Source: Jingyaoa shaoxingensis (GTDB taxonomy: Bacteria > Bacillota > Clostridia > Lachnospirales > Lachnospiraceae). Taken from it: a DNA stretch of 64,000 nucleotides. Shown one piece after another: positions 52,711 through 61,213 of the stretch (position 1 is the first letter of the stretch; each line of letters opens with the position of its first letter). The stretch spans positions 62,001 through 126,000 of the forward strand of contig NZ_JACRSZ010000001.1 in assembly GCF_014385005.1 (NCBI RefSeq). The letters run 5' to 3'. The translations under genes and the position numbers were made by a program. Below the pieces are notes generated by a model, which was given only the letters and a program-made list of their open reading frames with translations, did not search any database and had not been told where the DNA came from.

Positions 52711-52763
52711 ATTTTATCCTCAGGACTTCTTTCGTTTTCATTTTTACAGAATTTCTTTTTTCT

Positions 52764-52792
52764 ATTCTATCGTAAGCGCTCTTTTTTATCAA
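52764..52792 (-). promoter_or_regulatory. Promoter of the polymer operon
   Basis: TTGATA (52787-52792), 17-base spacer, TAGAAT (52764-52769) on the minus strand, about 55 bases before the first gene. Confidence 0.75.
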
Positions 52793-52820
52793 GTTAAACA
52801 ACTGTTTTTCCCTTTCCATC

Positions 52821-52849
52821 TTGTGGAAGTTTCCGCCAGATGTTATACT
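52821..52849 (+). promoter_or_regulatory. Promoter of the L,D-transpeptidase gene
   Basis: TTGTGG (52821-52826), 17-base spacer, TATACT (52844-52849) with an extended TGT before it. Back to back with the polymer operon promoter, about 30 bases apart, so shared control is possible. Confidence 0.65.
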
Positions 52850-52888
52850 TAAAGAAAACTAAATATCTATTTTCAAAAGGAGGAGTCT

Positions 52889-54247
52889 ATGCAAATGAAA
52901 AACAAGCACAAGATCTTATCTGTTTTCCTGTTTCTCTGCCTGATTTTCTCAATGTCCGCTCTGGTATCGGCAAAATGGCAGACGACCAGCGATGGATCAA
53001 AATATTACACTGTAAACGGGAAAAAAGTTACTGGTCTGAAGACCATCAACCGCAAGAAATACCTGTTTAATGCTAAAGGAAATCTAGTCACCGACGGTGT
53101 TTATTCCTACAAAGGAAAATTATATGTCTGCCAGAAGGATGGTTCTATCCTTACTTCCTGGGGCAAATACAAAGGTAAGAATTATTATCCGTCTTCTACC
53201 GGTGCTCTGCGAACCGGACTGTGTAACTACAAGAACAGCCTTTACTACTTTAACACCAAGAATGGCGCCATGGTGAAAAAAGCCTGGCAGCGAGTTGGAA
53301 AGAAATATTATTATTTTTCTTCCACAGGTAAGGCATATCGGAACGGCATTAAAACGATCGGCAAGAAAAGCTATCTGTTTGGTCCAAAAGGCGTCCGTCA
53401 GAGCGGATTGAAAAAAATCAATAATCATATTTACCTGTTTTCTTCCAAAACCGGCGAAATGCAGCTGGGTACGGTAAAATACAAGGGACATTATTATTAC
53501 TTCAGCCGCAATACAGGACGTGCCTACACGAACCAGTGGCGCTATATGAAATATAGCGACGGTAACCATTACTACTACGATTACCAGGGACACCGCCAGA
53601 CCGGATGGCTGGTTCTCGGATCCAAAAAGTACTATCTGGATCCTGCCAAAGACGGTGCAAGGACCTACGGAACCAAGCGAATCAACGGCAAAACCTATAA
53701 TTTTGGTACAAAAGGATATGTTTCCTACGCACCTTCTTCCAACAATATCGTTGTGAAGGTAAATCGTAAAGCATGTGTCGTTACTGTCTATGACAACAAT
53801 ATTCCAATCAAGGCAATGACCTGCTCCGTAGGAAGAAAAGGAAACGAAACGCCAACCGGTTCCTTTGTCGTTCAGGATCATCATGCCTGGTGGTATCTGG
53901 ACGGTCCTTCCCTTGGACAGTACTGTAGTCATTTTCTTTCTGAGTATCTGTTCCATTCTGTACCAATGCATGGCTCACCGCTGAACCGTAACCCTTACAA
54001 GGTTTCATCCAGTGACTTTAATAAGCTGGGGCAGCCGGCATCAGGTGGATGCATCCGTCTCTGTATTGCAGATGCAAAATGGATCTATTACAATGTTCCT
54101 GTTGGTTCTACTGTCATCATCAGTGACCATGAAGCAACACCGCTTGGTAAACCTAAGATGGTAAAAATGCCTAAGAATACCGTTGGAGCTGATCCAACCG
54201 ATGATTTCAAGAATCCTGCCGGATATGATGTAAACATCCGAAAATAA
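52889..54247 (+). CDS. L,D-transpeptidase (YkuD) with cell-wall-binding repeats
   Basis: 452 residues. Signal peptide about 1-28. Residues 35-285 are wall-binding repeats (KYYYFSSTGKAYRNGIK, SLYYFNTKNGAMVKKAW, HYYYDYQGHRQTGW) of the same class as in the SGNH protein at 7986. The YkuD domain (about 290-410) has VPMHGSP and SGGCIRL with Ser385 and catalytic Cys388. Such enzymes make 3-3 peptidoglycan cross-links or attach proteins to peptidoglycan. Start behind AGGAGG; an ATG two codons later is possible. Divergent from the polymer operon. Confidence 0.93.
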   Translation: MQMKNKHKILSVFLFLCLIFSMSALVSAKWQTTSDGSKYYTVNGKKVTGLKTINRKKYLFNAKGNLVTDGVYSYKGKLYVCQKDGSILTSWGKYKGKNYYPSSTGALRTGLCNYKNSLYYFNTKNGAMVKKAWQRVGKKYYYFSSTGKAYRNGIKTIGKKSYLFGPKGVRQSGLKKINNHIYLFSSKTGEMQLGTVKYKGHYYYFSRNTGRAYTNQWRYMKYSDGNHYYYDYQGHRQTGWLVLGSKKYYLDPAKDGARTYGTKRINGKTYNFGTKGYVSYAPSSNNIVVKVNRKACVVTVYDNNIPIKAMTCSVGRKGNETPTGSFVVQDHHAWWYLDGPSLGQYCSHFLSEYLFHSVPMHGSPLNRNPYKVSSSDFNKLGQPASGGCIRLCIADAKWIYYNVPVGSTVIISDHEATPLGKPKMVKMPKNTVGADPTDDFKNPAGYDVNIRK

Positions 54248-54257
54248 GCAAAAGAAT

Positions 54258-54291
54258 GGGGATGAAACACAATTCGTTTCATCCCCACTTT
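54258..54291. terminator. Bidirectional terminator between the transpeptidase and HPr genes
   Basis: GGGGATGAAAC and GTTTCATCCCC arms with a 7-base loop; CTTTTT follows on the plus side and TTCTTTT on the minus side. Confidence 0.85.
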
Positions 54292-54301
54292 TTCTGCCTT
54301 T

Positions 54302-54568
54302 TCACTGTTCTCCCAGTCCGCTCTCAATGAGCTTTCCCAGATTCTCCAAAGCTTCTTCCTCATCTTCTCCGTCACAGGTCAGTGTAATATCATCTTCACA
54401 CTTCACACAGGCACTCAGGATATTTAATACACTCTTGGCATTCGTTGTCGTATTTCCAAATGTCAGTGTTATGGATGACTTGTACTTAATTGCCTCCGTG
54501 CACAACGCCGCGGATGGCTTCAGATGCAGCCCCGCCAGATTCTTAATAGTAAATGTTCTGCTCACCAT
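54302..54568 (-). CDS. HPr-family phosphocarrier protein
   Basis: 88 residues. The active-site loop is NLAGLHLKPSAAL with His15; the usual HARP Arg is replaced by Lys17. Ser46 (NAKSVLNIL) is kept at the HPr-kinase site. HPr passes phosphate from enzyme I to sugar permeases and, phosphorylated on Ser46, serves carbon control. A normal or Crh-like variant role is possible given the changed loop. Last gene of the cdaA-cdaR operon, which links it to cell-wall and second-messenger genes rather than to a PTS locus. Confidence 0.87.
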   Translation of the reverse strand: MVSRTFTIKNLAGLHLKPSAALCTEAIKYKSSITLTFGNTTTNAKSVLNILSACVKCEDDITLTCDGEDEEEALENLGKLIESGLGEQ

Positions 54569-54571
54569 ATG

Positions 54572-55903
54572 CTAGTCCTCCGTATTTGCTTCTACTTCTG
54601 TCGTATTGTCCTGTTCTTCGATATTAACTACAATTGTCACTTCATTTACCAGCTCATATCCTTCCGGAAGTGTAATCTCCACCGGTAATGTATAACTTCC
54701 GTTTATCTCGCAGTTCTTCAGATCTATCTCTGCCGTGATTTCTTCCAGCGTCATATTAATTTCACCATTTTCATTTGAGTCAGTCGTTTTTACGCTGACC
54801 GAAATTGCATCTGCAGGTGAAAAAATCAGTTTTTTATCATCTGGAGTATTATGCATGATAATATCTGAAATCGGCATCTGAAAAGTCTTGCTTCCCACCT
54901 CGTCAATTCCCACATACACCGTAATTGCAGAAGAGATATCTGATTCCAGGCGCACATTGTCATACTGACTCAATGTATCATTCACATCTACTGTATAATT
55001 CTGTGACTTTGATAAGCCATCCACTGAAATATTATCATTCAGTGTCAGTGCCCCACCCAGCTCATTGATTCCTTCCTTCGATGCGACCAGATTAATCGTC
55101 TGAGGAGAAAGCGTTATAGATGATACCTTAAATCCCGCCATCACTTCACCTGATACATTTACTTTCAATGGAATATCATTGTATACCTTCCAGATCTCTG
55201 TACGTACTTCTGCTGAATTGTTCTGCAAGCTCACTCCGTCACTGTTCTTCAGTTCCAGATTGCTCATCTGACTATCCGTCAGCGTAGCACCGTTTTTATC
55301 CTCAATACGGATCGGATAAAAATTCGTGGAATCCGTATTCATATTGGTAATATCCACAGATATCGTCACTTTTCCGATGATATTGATCAATGACTGTGGT
55401 CCTGCAATCCGGATAGTATCTCCACTCACAATCGTGGTTTTTCCAAGTTCATAACCTTTATCTGTTTTTCCTGTGGTCACAACAGCCACTCCGAAATTCT
55501 GTTCCACCTTGTCTTCCATATTAATCTTCAGCGAAGATGGAATAATACGGATATCCTCCTGGTGAATCCGGGGATCCTCACAGGAAATCTCCAGTGGTAC
55601 CGTTCCCAGTGCTTCATTATAATTCTCCATATCAGCTTTTACCGTAAAACTTCCGGAATTCAAAGCTGCACGTACCGTTTTTCTTGCAGTCACATACACA
55701 TTAATTTTATCTACACCATCAACTACCGTAAATGTCTTATTCGCATTCGTCACAGTATCCTGATTCTTAATGGTGATCGGAACATTCTTGTAAACCTGCG
55801 TACTTTCCGGATCATTCGTATTCGTCACTACCAGCCAGATCAGACAGGAAACCAGAAGAGACAAAACTTTCAGACCCAGATTATTTGCCCACTTATGCTT
55901 CAT
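54572..55903 (-). CDS. cdaR: CdaA regulatory protein CdaR (YbbR-like)
   Basis: 443 residues. One N-terminal membrane helix (LKVLSLLVSCLIWLVVTNT) and then about four extracytoplasmic YbbR-type beta domains (TFTVVDGVDKINVYVTARK, NFGVAVVTTGKTDKGYELG). Known: CdaR binds CdaA and modulates c-di-AMP synthesis. It overlaps cdaA by 11 bases. The acidic tail (DNTTEVEANTED) is a species feature. Confidence 0.93.
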   Translation of the reverse strand: MKHKWANNLGLKVLSLLVSCLIWLVVTNTNDPESTQVYKNVPITIKNQDTVTNANKTFTVVDGVDKINVYVTARKTVRAALNSGSFTVKADMENYNEALGTVPLEISCEDPRIHQEDIRIIPSSLKINMEDKVEQNFGVAVVTTGKTDKGYELGKTTIVSGDTIRIAGPQSLINIIGKVTISVDITNMNTDSTNFYPIRIEDKNGATLTDSQMSNLELKNSDGVSLQNNSAEVRTEIWKVYNDIPLKVNVSGEVMAGFKVSSITLSPQTINLVASKEGINELGGALTLNDNISVDGLSKSQNYTVDVNDTLSQYDNVRLESDISSAITVYVGIDEVGSKTFQMPISDIIMHNTPDDKKLIFSPADAISVSVKTTDSNENGEINMTLEEITAEIDLKNCEINGSYTLPVEITLPEGYELVNEVTIVVNIEEQDNTTEVEANTED

Positions 55904-56786
55904 CTGTCTCTTTTCCCTTCTTTCTTAAAATTCCTACGCCCGGAATTCCTTTCTTTGCAGCCGGAACTTTATTCTGTAATGCTACAAGACAGGCTCTCAA
56001 TTCCTCTTTCTTCACGTTATGACGCAGTCTGCCACGCTGGGCAATGGACACTCTTCCTGTCTCTTCTGACACAATAATGGTCACAGAATCCGTCACTTCA
56101 CTGATTCCCACCCCGGCTCTGTGCCTGGTTCCAAGGGCTTTGCTCAGGGACAGATTCTCAGACAGAGGCAGATAACAGGTTGCTGACCGTATCTTGTCTC
56201 CCTTAATAATAACCGCACCATCATGAAGCGGTGTATTATGTTCAAAAATATTTATCAAAAGCTGGCTGGTCACAATGGCATCCAGATCAATTCCGGTTCG
56301 TTCATATTCTTCCAGTGTCTCATTCTGTTCCAGCACAATTAATGCACCTGTCCTGGCTTTTGCCATCTCCAGCGTTGCACGAATCACCTCATTGACTGTT
56401 TTATCACTGCAGCGCTGTTCCACATCTTTTTCATTGCCGCCGCCAAAAATGTTAACCAGAAACATCTTTTCTCCAAGAATCTCCAAAGCTTTCCTGAGCT
56501 CTGGCTGGAAAATAATAATGGCCGTTATAATCGCAATATTGAGCCCCTTATTAATAATGAAAATCAGTGTATCCATATGGAACAGATATACCAGCGCCAC
56601 AAAAAATCCAAGAAAAATAATACCTTTCAACAGCGTCCATGCTCTGGTATTTTTGATCCAGATTAAGATTGTATACACCAGAAAAGATAACAGAATAATT
56701 TCGATAATATCTATAATTCCTATCGGTATTCTGAACATATACAGACCTGGTATATATTGTATAAACCACATCTTAATTGTCTGCAT
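55893..56786 (-). CDS. cdaA: Membrane diadenylate cyclase CdaA
   Basis: 297 residues. Three N-terminal helices (about 22-42, 52-70, 74-94), then the DAC domain with the catalytic DGA (189-191) and RHR (221-223) motifs in LHDGAVIIKG and GTRHRAGVG. It makes c-di-AMP from two ATP; c-di-AMP controls potassium and osmolyte balance and wall stability. In the same operon as cdaR; glmM is not in the window. Confidence 0.96.
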   Translation of the reverse strand: MQTIKMWFIQYIPGLYMFRIPIGIIDIIEIILLSFLVYTILIWIKNTRAWTLLKGIIFLGFFVALVYLFHMDTLIFIINKGLNIAIITAIIIFQPELRKALEILGEKMFLVNIFGGGNEKDVEQRCSDKTVNEVIRATLEMAKARTGALIVLEQNETLEEYERTGIDLDAIVTSQLLINIFEHNTPLHDGAVIIKGDKIRSATCYLPLSENLSLSKALGTRHRAGVGISEVTDSVTIIVSEETGRVSIAQRGRLRHNVKKEELRACLVALQNKVPAAKKGIPGVGILRKKGKETDEA

Positions 56787-56788
56787 CC

Positions 56789-57721
56789 CTATCTCCTTTC
56801 TGATCTTCTGCTCCGCTTCCTGCGATAGACCTTGCGCTTCGGAACTGCTTTTACATAATAAAAATAATCATCATCTTCAAACCGTACATTCTCAGTACGA
56901 CGATAATCCAGACTGAACAGAAACGCCTGAGCAGTCATTGCAGTCACCGCTGCAAGTGCCACATCCAGAATCACTGTCAATGCCGGAACTGGTATCTGCA
57001 AAACCACTCCGCTGATGCAGCGAATTCCCACATATATCAACAGCCCCGTTCCCGCTGCCACCATCCATGCATATTTGACTGCCATTCTGTGCATCAGCCA
57101 GACGATCCACAATAATATTGTCAGTGCTGCTGCCATCACTGCCATCTCCCGGTTACTGATGACAGAATTCATCAATTCAGTCATCTTCTGCACCATTGCT
57201 TCTGCTGCATCCACTGCCTGAGACTCCAGTGTTCCCCCCATCCGGTTGGTAGTCTCTACCAGATACCAGGTAAATACTCCAAAAATCACACCAACAGCTG
57301 ACAACGGTCCTCCTACCAGTCCAAACAGTACTGCAGCCGCAGACGGTATCCCCATCCGCATGGTAATTGCTGTAAGAATCAATGGTACTGCTGAGTGTGG
57401 CGCTATGCTGAAATACAGAAGCATTCCCACAATCAACATTCCTCCGCCTGCAATTGCTGCTTCTAATGAGATTCCGTAAAAATGCACCAGAATCATTCCT
57501 GCACCTATCATAACCGTACTGTTCGATGGTAAAAATGCACATACCAGCGCCAGTGCACCTACTACTACCGGCTTACACAAAAAAGATATCTGTCCCAGTG
57601 ATGCATTAATCATGGCAAAGGCACATAATGCCATGCAAAACTTTGACAATATTCGTATTACGGTATCATGTTCTCCATAAAACCTGCTTATACGATCTCT
57701 TACCTTCAGTAACAGCCACAT
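56789..57721 (-). CDS. Unknown multi-pass membrane protein next to cdaA
   Basis: 310 residues. About eight hydrophobic helices (ALCAFAMINASLGQISFL, GALALVCAFLPSNSTVMIGAG, VPLILTAITMRMG), a short soluble loop with VDAAEAMVQKMTELMNSV, and a basic C-terminus (KRKVYRRKRSRRSERR) that must face the cytoplasm. No family recognised with certainty; glycine/alanine-rich helices suggest a channel or transporter-like body. It is 2 bases upstream of cdaA. Confidence 0.7.
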   Translation of the reverse strand: MWLLLKVRDRISRFYGEHDTVIRILSKFCMALCAFAMINASLGQISFLCKPVVVGALALVCAFLPSNSTVMIGAGMILVHFYGISLEAAIAGGGMLIVGMLLYFSIAPHSAVPLILTAITMRMGIPSAAAVLFGLVGGPLSAVGVIFGVFTWYLVETTNRMGGTLESQAVDAAEAMVQKMTELMNSVISNREMAVMAAALTILLWIVWLMHRMAVKYAWMVAAGTGLLIYVGIRCISGVVLQIPVPALTVILDVALAAVTAMTAQAFLFSLDYRRTENVRFEDDDYFYYVKAVPKRKVYRRKRSRRSERR

Positions 57722-57735
57722 GTTGTTCCCCTTTT

Positions 57736-58140
57736 CTAGTTCTGTTTTCTTCTGTCTTCTTTTGCGTACTCATTCTCCAGCTTCGTCAGCATCTCCCGGT
57801 ATTCATCCAGATCCTTCAATGCTCTTACATAACGTACGCTTTGTATGCTGTATGTCAGCACAAGAAATGCACACAGCCAGACAGCATATAAAAACAATAT
57901 CTGTTTTCCGAATGCCCAGATATCTATTTTTGATATGTCCAGCAACAGTGTCTCTGCATGATACATCCCCCAGCCAGCCAGTATACACAGAAAAGCTGCC
58001 GTCACTCTCAGTCCGTTCCTGATCATATGCCTTCCTATATAATCACTCCTGAAAAACGTCCGTACGCCGTTTAACTGTTCCTTATGATGTTCTTCAAAAA
58101 TAGCCAGTCTGGTCATCAGATAAATTCTCTTCTCATTCAT
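57736..58140 (-). CDS. Small membrane protein of unknown function
   Basis: 134 residues from ATG 58140, with AGAGGG upstream; a longer frame would run into comF. Two hydrophobic helices (VTAAFLCILAGWGMYH and QILFLYAVWLCAFLVLTYSI) flanked by charged ends, with a C-terminal coiled-coil-like segment (DEYREMLTKLENEYAKEDRR). Function unknown. Follows comF by 23 bases and precedes the 310-residue membrane protein. Confidence 0.7.
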   Translation of the reverse strand: MNEKRIYLMTRLAIFEEHHKEQLNGVRTFFRSDYIGRHMIRNGLRVTAAFLCILAGWGMYHAETLLLDISKIDIWAFGKQILFLYAVWLCAFLVLTYSIQSVRYVRALKDLDEYREMLTKLENEYAKEDRRKQN

Positions 58141-58163
58141 ATGTATACCCTCTTTTTCTTTTT

Positions 58164-58901
58164 TCAGTATACCATATCCCCATGTCCAATACAAATTGCT
58201 GTGAAAAAAATCTCATAAATTCCACATGCTCTCAGTGCAGATGCCGCTGCATCTACTGTGCTTCCCGTTGTATACACATCATCGACCAGCAGTACTCTCT
58301 CATACTGCCTGTCACTCTCCGCCACGAAAGCTTCCTGTAGATTTCTTCTTCTCTCGGTGCGGTCCAGTTCCTTCTGAGCGCCTGTATCTTTTCTTTTTCG
58401 CAGGATATCTGTATCTACCGGAAGCTTCCAGTATTCCCCCAATAACTTTGCCAGAATCTCTGCCTGATTGTATCCGCGTACCTTCTGTTTTTTGGGATAC
58501 ATGGGGATGGGAATCAGCACTTCCGGTTGCCACAGTGCAATCTTATTTTCTCCATATCTGGCAAGAAGTTCTGCAAAAGTTTCCAGATATTCCCGCTTAT
58601 TATTATACTTTATCTTATGAATGGCTTCTTTTACTTTTCCTTCGTACAACAGCATGGCGCATCCCTGTGTATAGCTGTGATGTCCTTTCAGACAATCCGG
58701 ACAGTACTCCTGTTCCGGTGAGTCCACCGGTTTACCGCACTGATAACAGTAAGGCTGCCTTACTACTTTCAACTGCACACCGCAGTCCATGCAGATTCCC
58801 TGCGCAATTTCTCCACAAATGGGACATCTGGTCGGATACAGCAGCTTTGCTGCTCCCTTTGCCAGCTTCTTTTCTCTGTCCTGCCATTCTATTTTTCTGA
58901 T
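58164..58901 (-). CDS. comF: ComF-family phosphoribosyltransferase-like protein (non-ATG start)
   Basis: About 245 residues if translation starts at the ATC codon 58901-58899, nine bases after GAGGAG. The frame is open from the recD2 stop, and the first ATG (58790) would remove the first zinc finger CPICGEIAQGICMDC. Then YCYQCGKP/CPDC, a GYNQAEILAKLL segment and the PRPP-binding loop VLLVDDVYTTGST. ComF is involved in DNA uptake for transformation in Gram-positive bacteria, though its enzyme activity is not established. Last codons overlap nothing. The choice of start is uncertain; see findings. Confidence 0.75.
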   Translation of the reverse strand: MRKIEWQDREKKLAKGAAKLLYPTRCPICGEIAQGICMDCGVQLKVVRQPYCYQCGKPVDSPEQEYCPDCLKGHHSYTQGCAMLLYEGKVKEAIHKIKYNNKREYLETFAELLARYGENKIALWQPEVLIPIPMYPKKQKVRGYNQAEILAKLLGEYWKLPVDTDILRKRKDTGAQKELDRTERRRNLQEAFVAESDRQYERVLLVDDVYTTGSTVDAAASALRACGIYEIFFTAICIGHGDMVY

Positions 58902-58907
58902 TCTGAA

Positions 58908-61118
58908 TCACTCCTCTTCCTGCCACTGCTGAATCTGTTCCTTCAGCGTGGAATATCGTTTCTGTTCCATCTCATTGTCAATCATCTGCTGAAATACCTG
59001 ATCTGAGCCCACAAGTGTCACGCATTTTCTTGCCCTGGTGATGGCTGTATACAACAAATTCCGGCTCATCAGCATGCGCGGTCCTGACAGCAGCGGAATT
59101 ACCACCGCCGGATACTCACTTCCCTGGGACTTGTGTATGGTTATGGCATAGGCCAACTCCAGCTGCTCCAGTTCTTTAAAAGAATACTCAATATATTTAT
59201 TATCATCAAATACTACTGTCATCTGTTCTGCATATTCGTTAATCTCTGAAACAATTCCCATATCTCCGTTAAAAACGCCAACGCCTTTTTCCACAGGGAT
59301 ACCATATGCCCCACGGATCTCCCATTCAATCTGGTAATTATTCTTGATCTGCATGACCTTGTCGCCTTCACGGAACAGACCTGCCCCATATTCCTTTTCC
59401 TTTTTCTCCGGTGAACGAGGATTCAGGTACTCCTGCAGAATCATATTCAGGCGTTCCACTCCCAGAAGTCCTTTTCTCATCGGCGTCAGCACCTGAATAT
59501 CCAGCATACCGGCATCTACGTATTTGGGCATCTTCTTCATCACAAGGGTAAGCATTACACTGATAATCACATTGGCATCATCCCTCTTCAGGAAAAAGAA
59601 ATCCCTGCTCTTGTTATCCAGCACCACATGCTGTCCTTCGTTGATCTTATGAGCATTTACCACAATGTCACTTTCACTCGCCTGCCGGAAAATCTTATTC
59701 AGCCGTACCACCGGAAAACACTCTGAATGAATGATATCCCTAAGCACACTTCCCGGTCCCACAGACGGAAGCTGATTTACATCCCCTACCATAATCAGTC
59801 TGGTTCCTACTGACACTGCTGAAAGCAGCGCATGCATAAGAAACAAATCCACCATAGACATCTCATCAATGATGATCACATCAGCTTCCAGTGGATTCTC
59901 CATATTCCGTTCAAAATGATAACCGGCAGATTCCTCCTCCGGTACCCCGGAGATCTCAAGCAGACGATGTATGGTCTGTGCCTCATATCCGGTTGCTTCT
60001 GTCATCCGCTTGGCGGCCCGCCCTGTAGGTGCTGCCAATAGAATCTCCAGCCCCTCCGATGCAAAATAATGAATGAGTGTATTGATTGTCGTTGTCTTAC
60101 CGGTACCAGGACCACCGGTAATCACCAGCAGACCATGGTTCACAGCCTGCACAACTGCCTCTTTTTGAAGATTCTCCAGCGTCGTCTGCGTCTCCGTCTC
60201 GATATCTGCCAGCTTCTTCATCACCGTATCATCTGCGATATCTGCTGTCACATTCAGATCATGGAGCATCTTGGCTGTATTCAGTTCCAGATAATAATTC
60301 TGTGAACAGTACACCCTGTCCTCTTTCAGAACTATCTTCCGGTCCATGGCAAGATCCATCAGATTCCGCTCCATGGCTTCTGCTGACACTCCAAGCAGCT
60401 CTGCGCCTCTCTGAAAAAGTTCCAGACGCGGCAGATAGATATGCCCTTCTGACATGGACTGCTTTAACGCATAAAACAGCCCGCTGCGGATACGGAAGTC
60501 CGAATCTGTGTGGATTCCTGCCTTTTCTGCGATCTCATCTGCGATCTTGAATCCCACTCCCTGGATCTCATCTGTCATCTGATACGGATTCTCTTCTATG
60601 ATACGATACAGGCGCTCTCCATACTGATTATAGATCTTTACGCTCAAAGCGGAAGAGATTCCGTACTTCTGAAGAAAAATCATGGCTTTACGCACATCAC
60701 GCTTTTCTTCCATCTGCCGGGCAATCTCCCTTGCCTTCTTCTCACTGATGCCCTTAATCTCCGCCAGCCGCTCTGGTTCTTCTTCCATAATACGGAAAGT
60801 ATCACCCTTAAATCTGCGTACGATTCTGGCAGCCAGAGCACTTCCAATTCCTTTTATAGCACCGGAGCCCAGATATCTTTCCATCGCCATCTCATCTTCC
60901 GGTGCCTTTAATTCAAAAGAGCTGATCTTAAACTGGGTGCCATACGTGCTGTGCTGCGTATAGGTTCCTTCCGCTTCAATCAGCTCTCCCTCATTGATAT
61001 ACTGCAGGCTGCCCACACAGGTCACCTCTTCCCCGTCGCAGATCATTACCATGACTGTATATCCATTCTCTTCATTTCGGAAAATGATATGATCTATGTA
61101 TCCCGAAATTTTTTCCAT
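58908..61118 (-). CDS. recD2: RecD2-type ATP-dependent DNA helicase
   Basis: 736 residues. An N-terminal OB-like region (GYIDHIIFRNEENGYTVM) and helix-hairpin-helix repeats are followed by helicase motifs: Walker A GGPGTGKTTTI, IIDEMSMVD, GDVNQLPSVGPG, and AYAITIHKSQGSEYP with AITRARK. RecD2 acts as a 5'-3' helicase outside RecBCD in genome maintenance. Its stop codon lies seven bases ahead of the likely comF start. Confidence 0.95.
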   Translation of the reverse strand: MEKISGYIDHIIFRNEENGYTVMVMICDGEEVTCVGSLQYINEGELIEAEGTYTQHSTYGTQFKISSFELKAPEDEMAMERYLGSGAIKGIGSALAARIVRRFKGDTFRIMEEEPERLAEIKGISEKKAREIARQMEEKRDVRKAMIFLQKYGISSALSVKIYNQYGERLYRIIEENPYQMTDEIQGVGFKIADEIAEKAGIHTDSDFRIRSGLFYALKQSMSEGHIYLPRLELFQRGAELLGVSAEAMERNLMDLAMDRKIVLKEDRVYCSQNYYLELNTAKMLHDLNVTADIADDTVMKKLADIETETQTTLENLQKEAVVQAVNHGLLVITGGPGTGKTTTINTLIHYFASEGLEILLAAPTGRAAKRMTEATGYEAQTIHRLLEISGVPEEESAGYHFERNMENPLEADVIIIDEMSMVDLFLMHALLSAVSVGTRLIMVGDVNQLPSVGPGSVLRDIIHSECFPVVRLNKIFRQASESDIVVNAHKINEGQHVVLDNKSRDFFFLKRDDANVIISVMLTLVMKKMPKYVDAGMLDIQVLTPMRKGLLGVERLNMILQEYLNPRSPEKKEKEYGAGLFREGDKVMQIKNNYQIEWEIRGAYGIPVEKGVGVFNGDMGIVSEINEYAEQMTVVFDDNKYIEYSFKELEQLELAYAITIHKSQGSEYPAVVIPLLSGPRMLMSRNLLYTAITRARKCVTLVGSDQVFQQMIDNEMEQKRYSTLKEQIQQWQEEE

Positions 61119-61213
61119 CTCTGTTTCCCTTCTGATCTGTGTCCCTTATAAAATGTTTTTCATCCCACAGGACACGTTTTCAGTTACTGTTCACTCCATA
61201 AACAGCAGCTGTT

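Noticed and set aside
53120..53971. 283-codon minus-strand frame inside the L,D-transpeptidase gene
   Set aside because: It mirrors the repeat region; no ribosome site, and the plus-strand protein has clear catalytic motifs.
58732..58926. Alternative ATG frame upstream of comF as evidence for a frameshift
   Set aside because: Its peptide lacks the zinc-finger cysteines, which are intact in the comF frame; a non-canonical or lost start explains the data without a frameshift.
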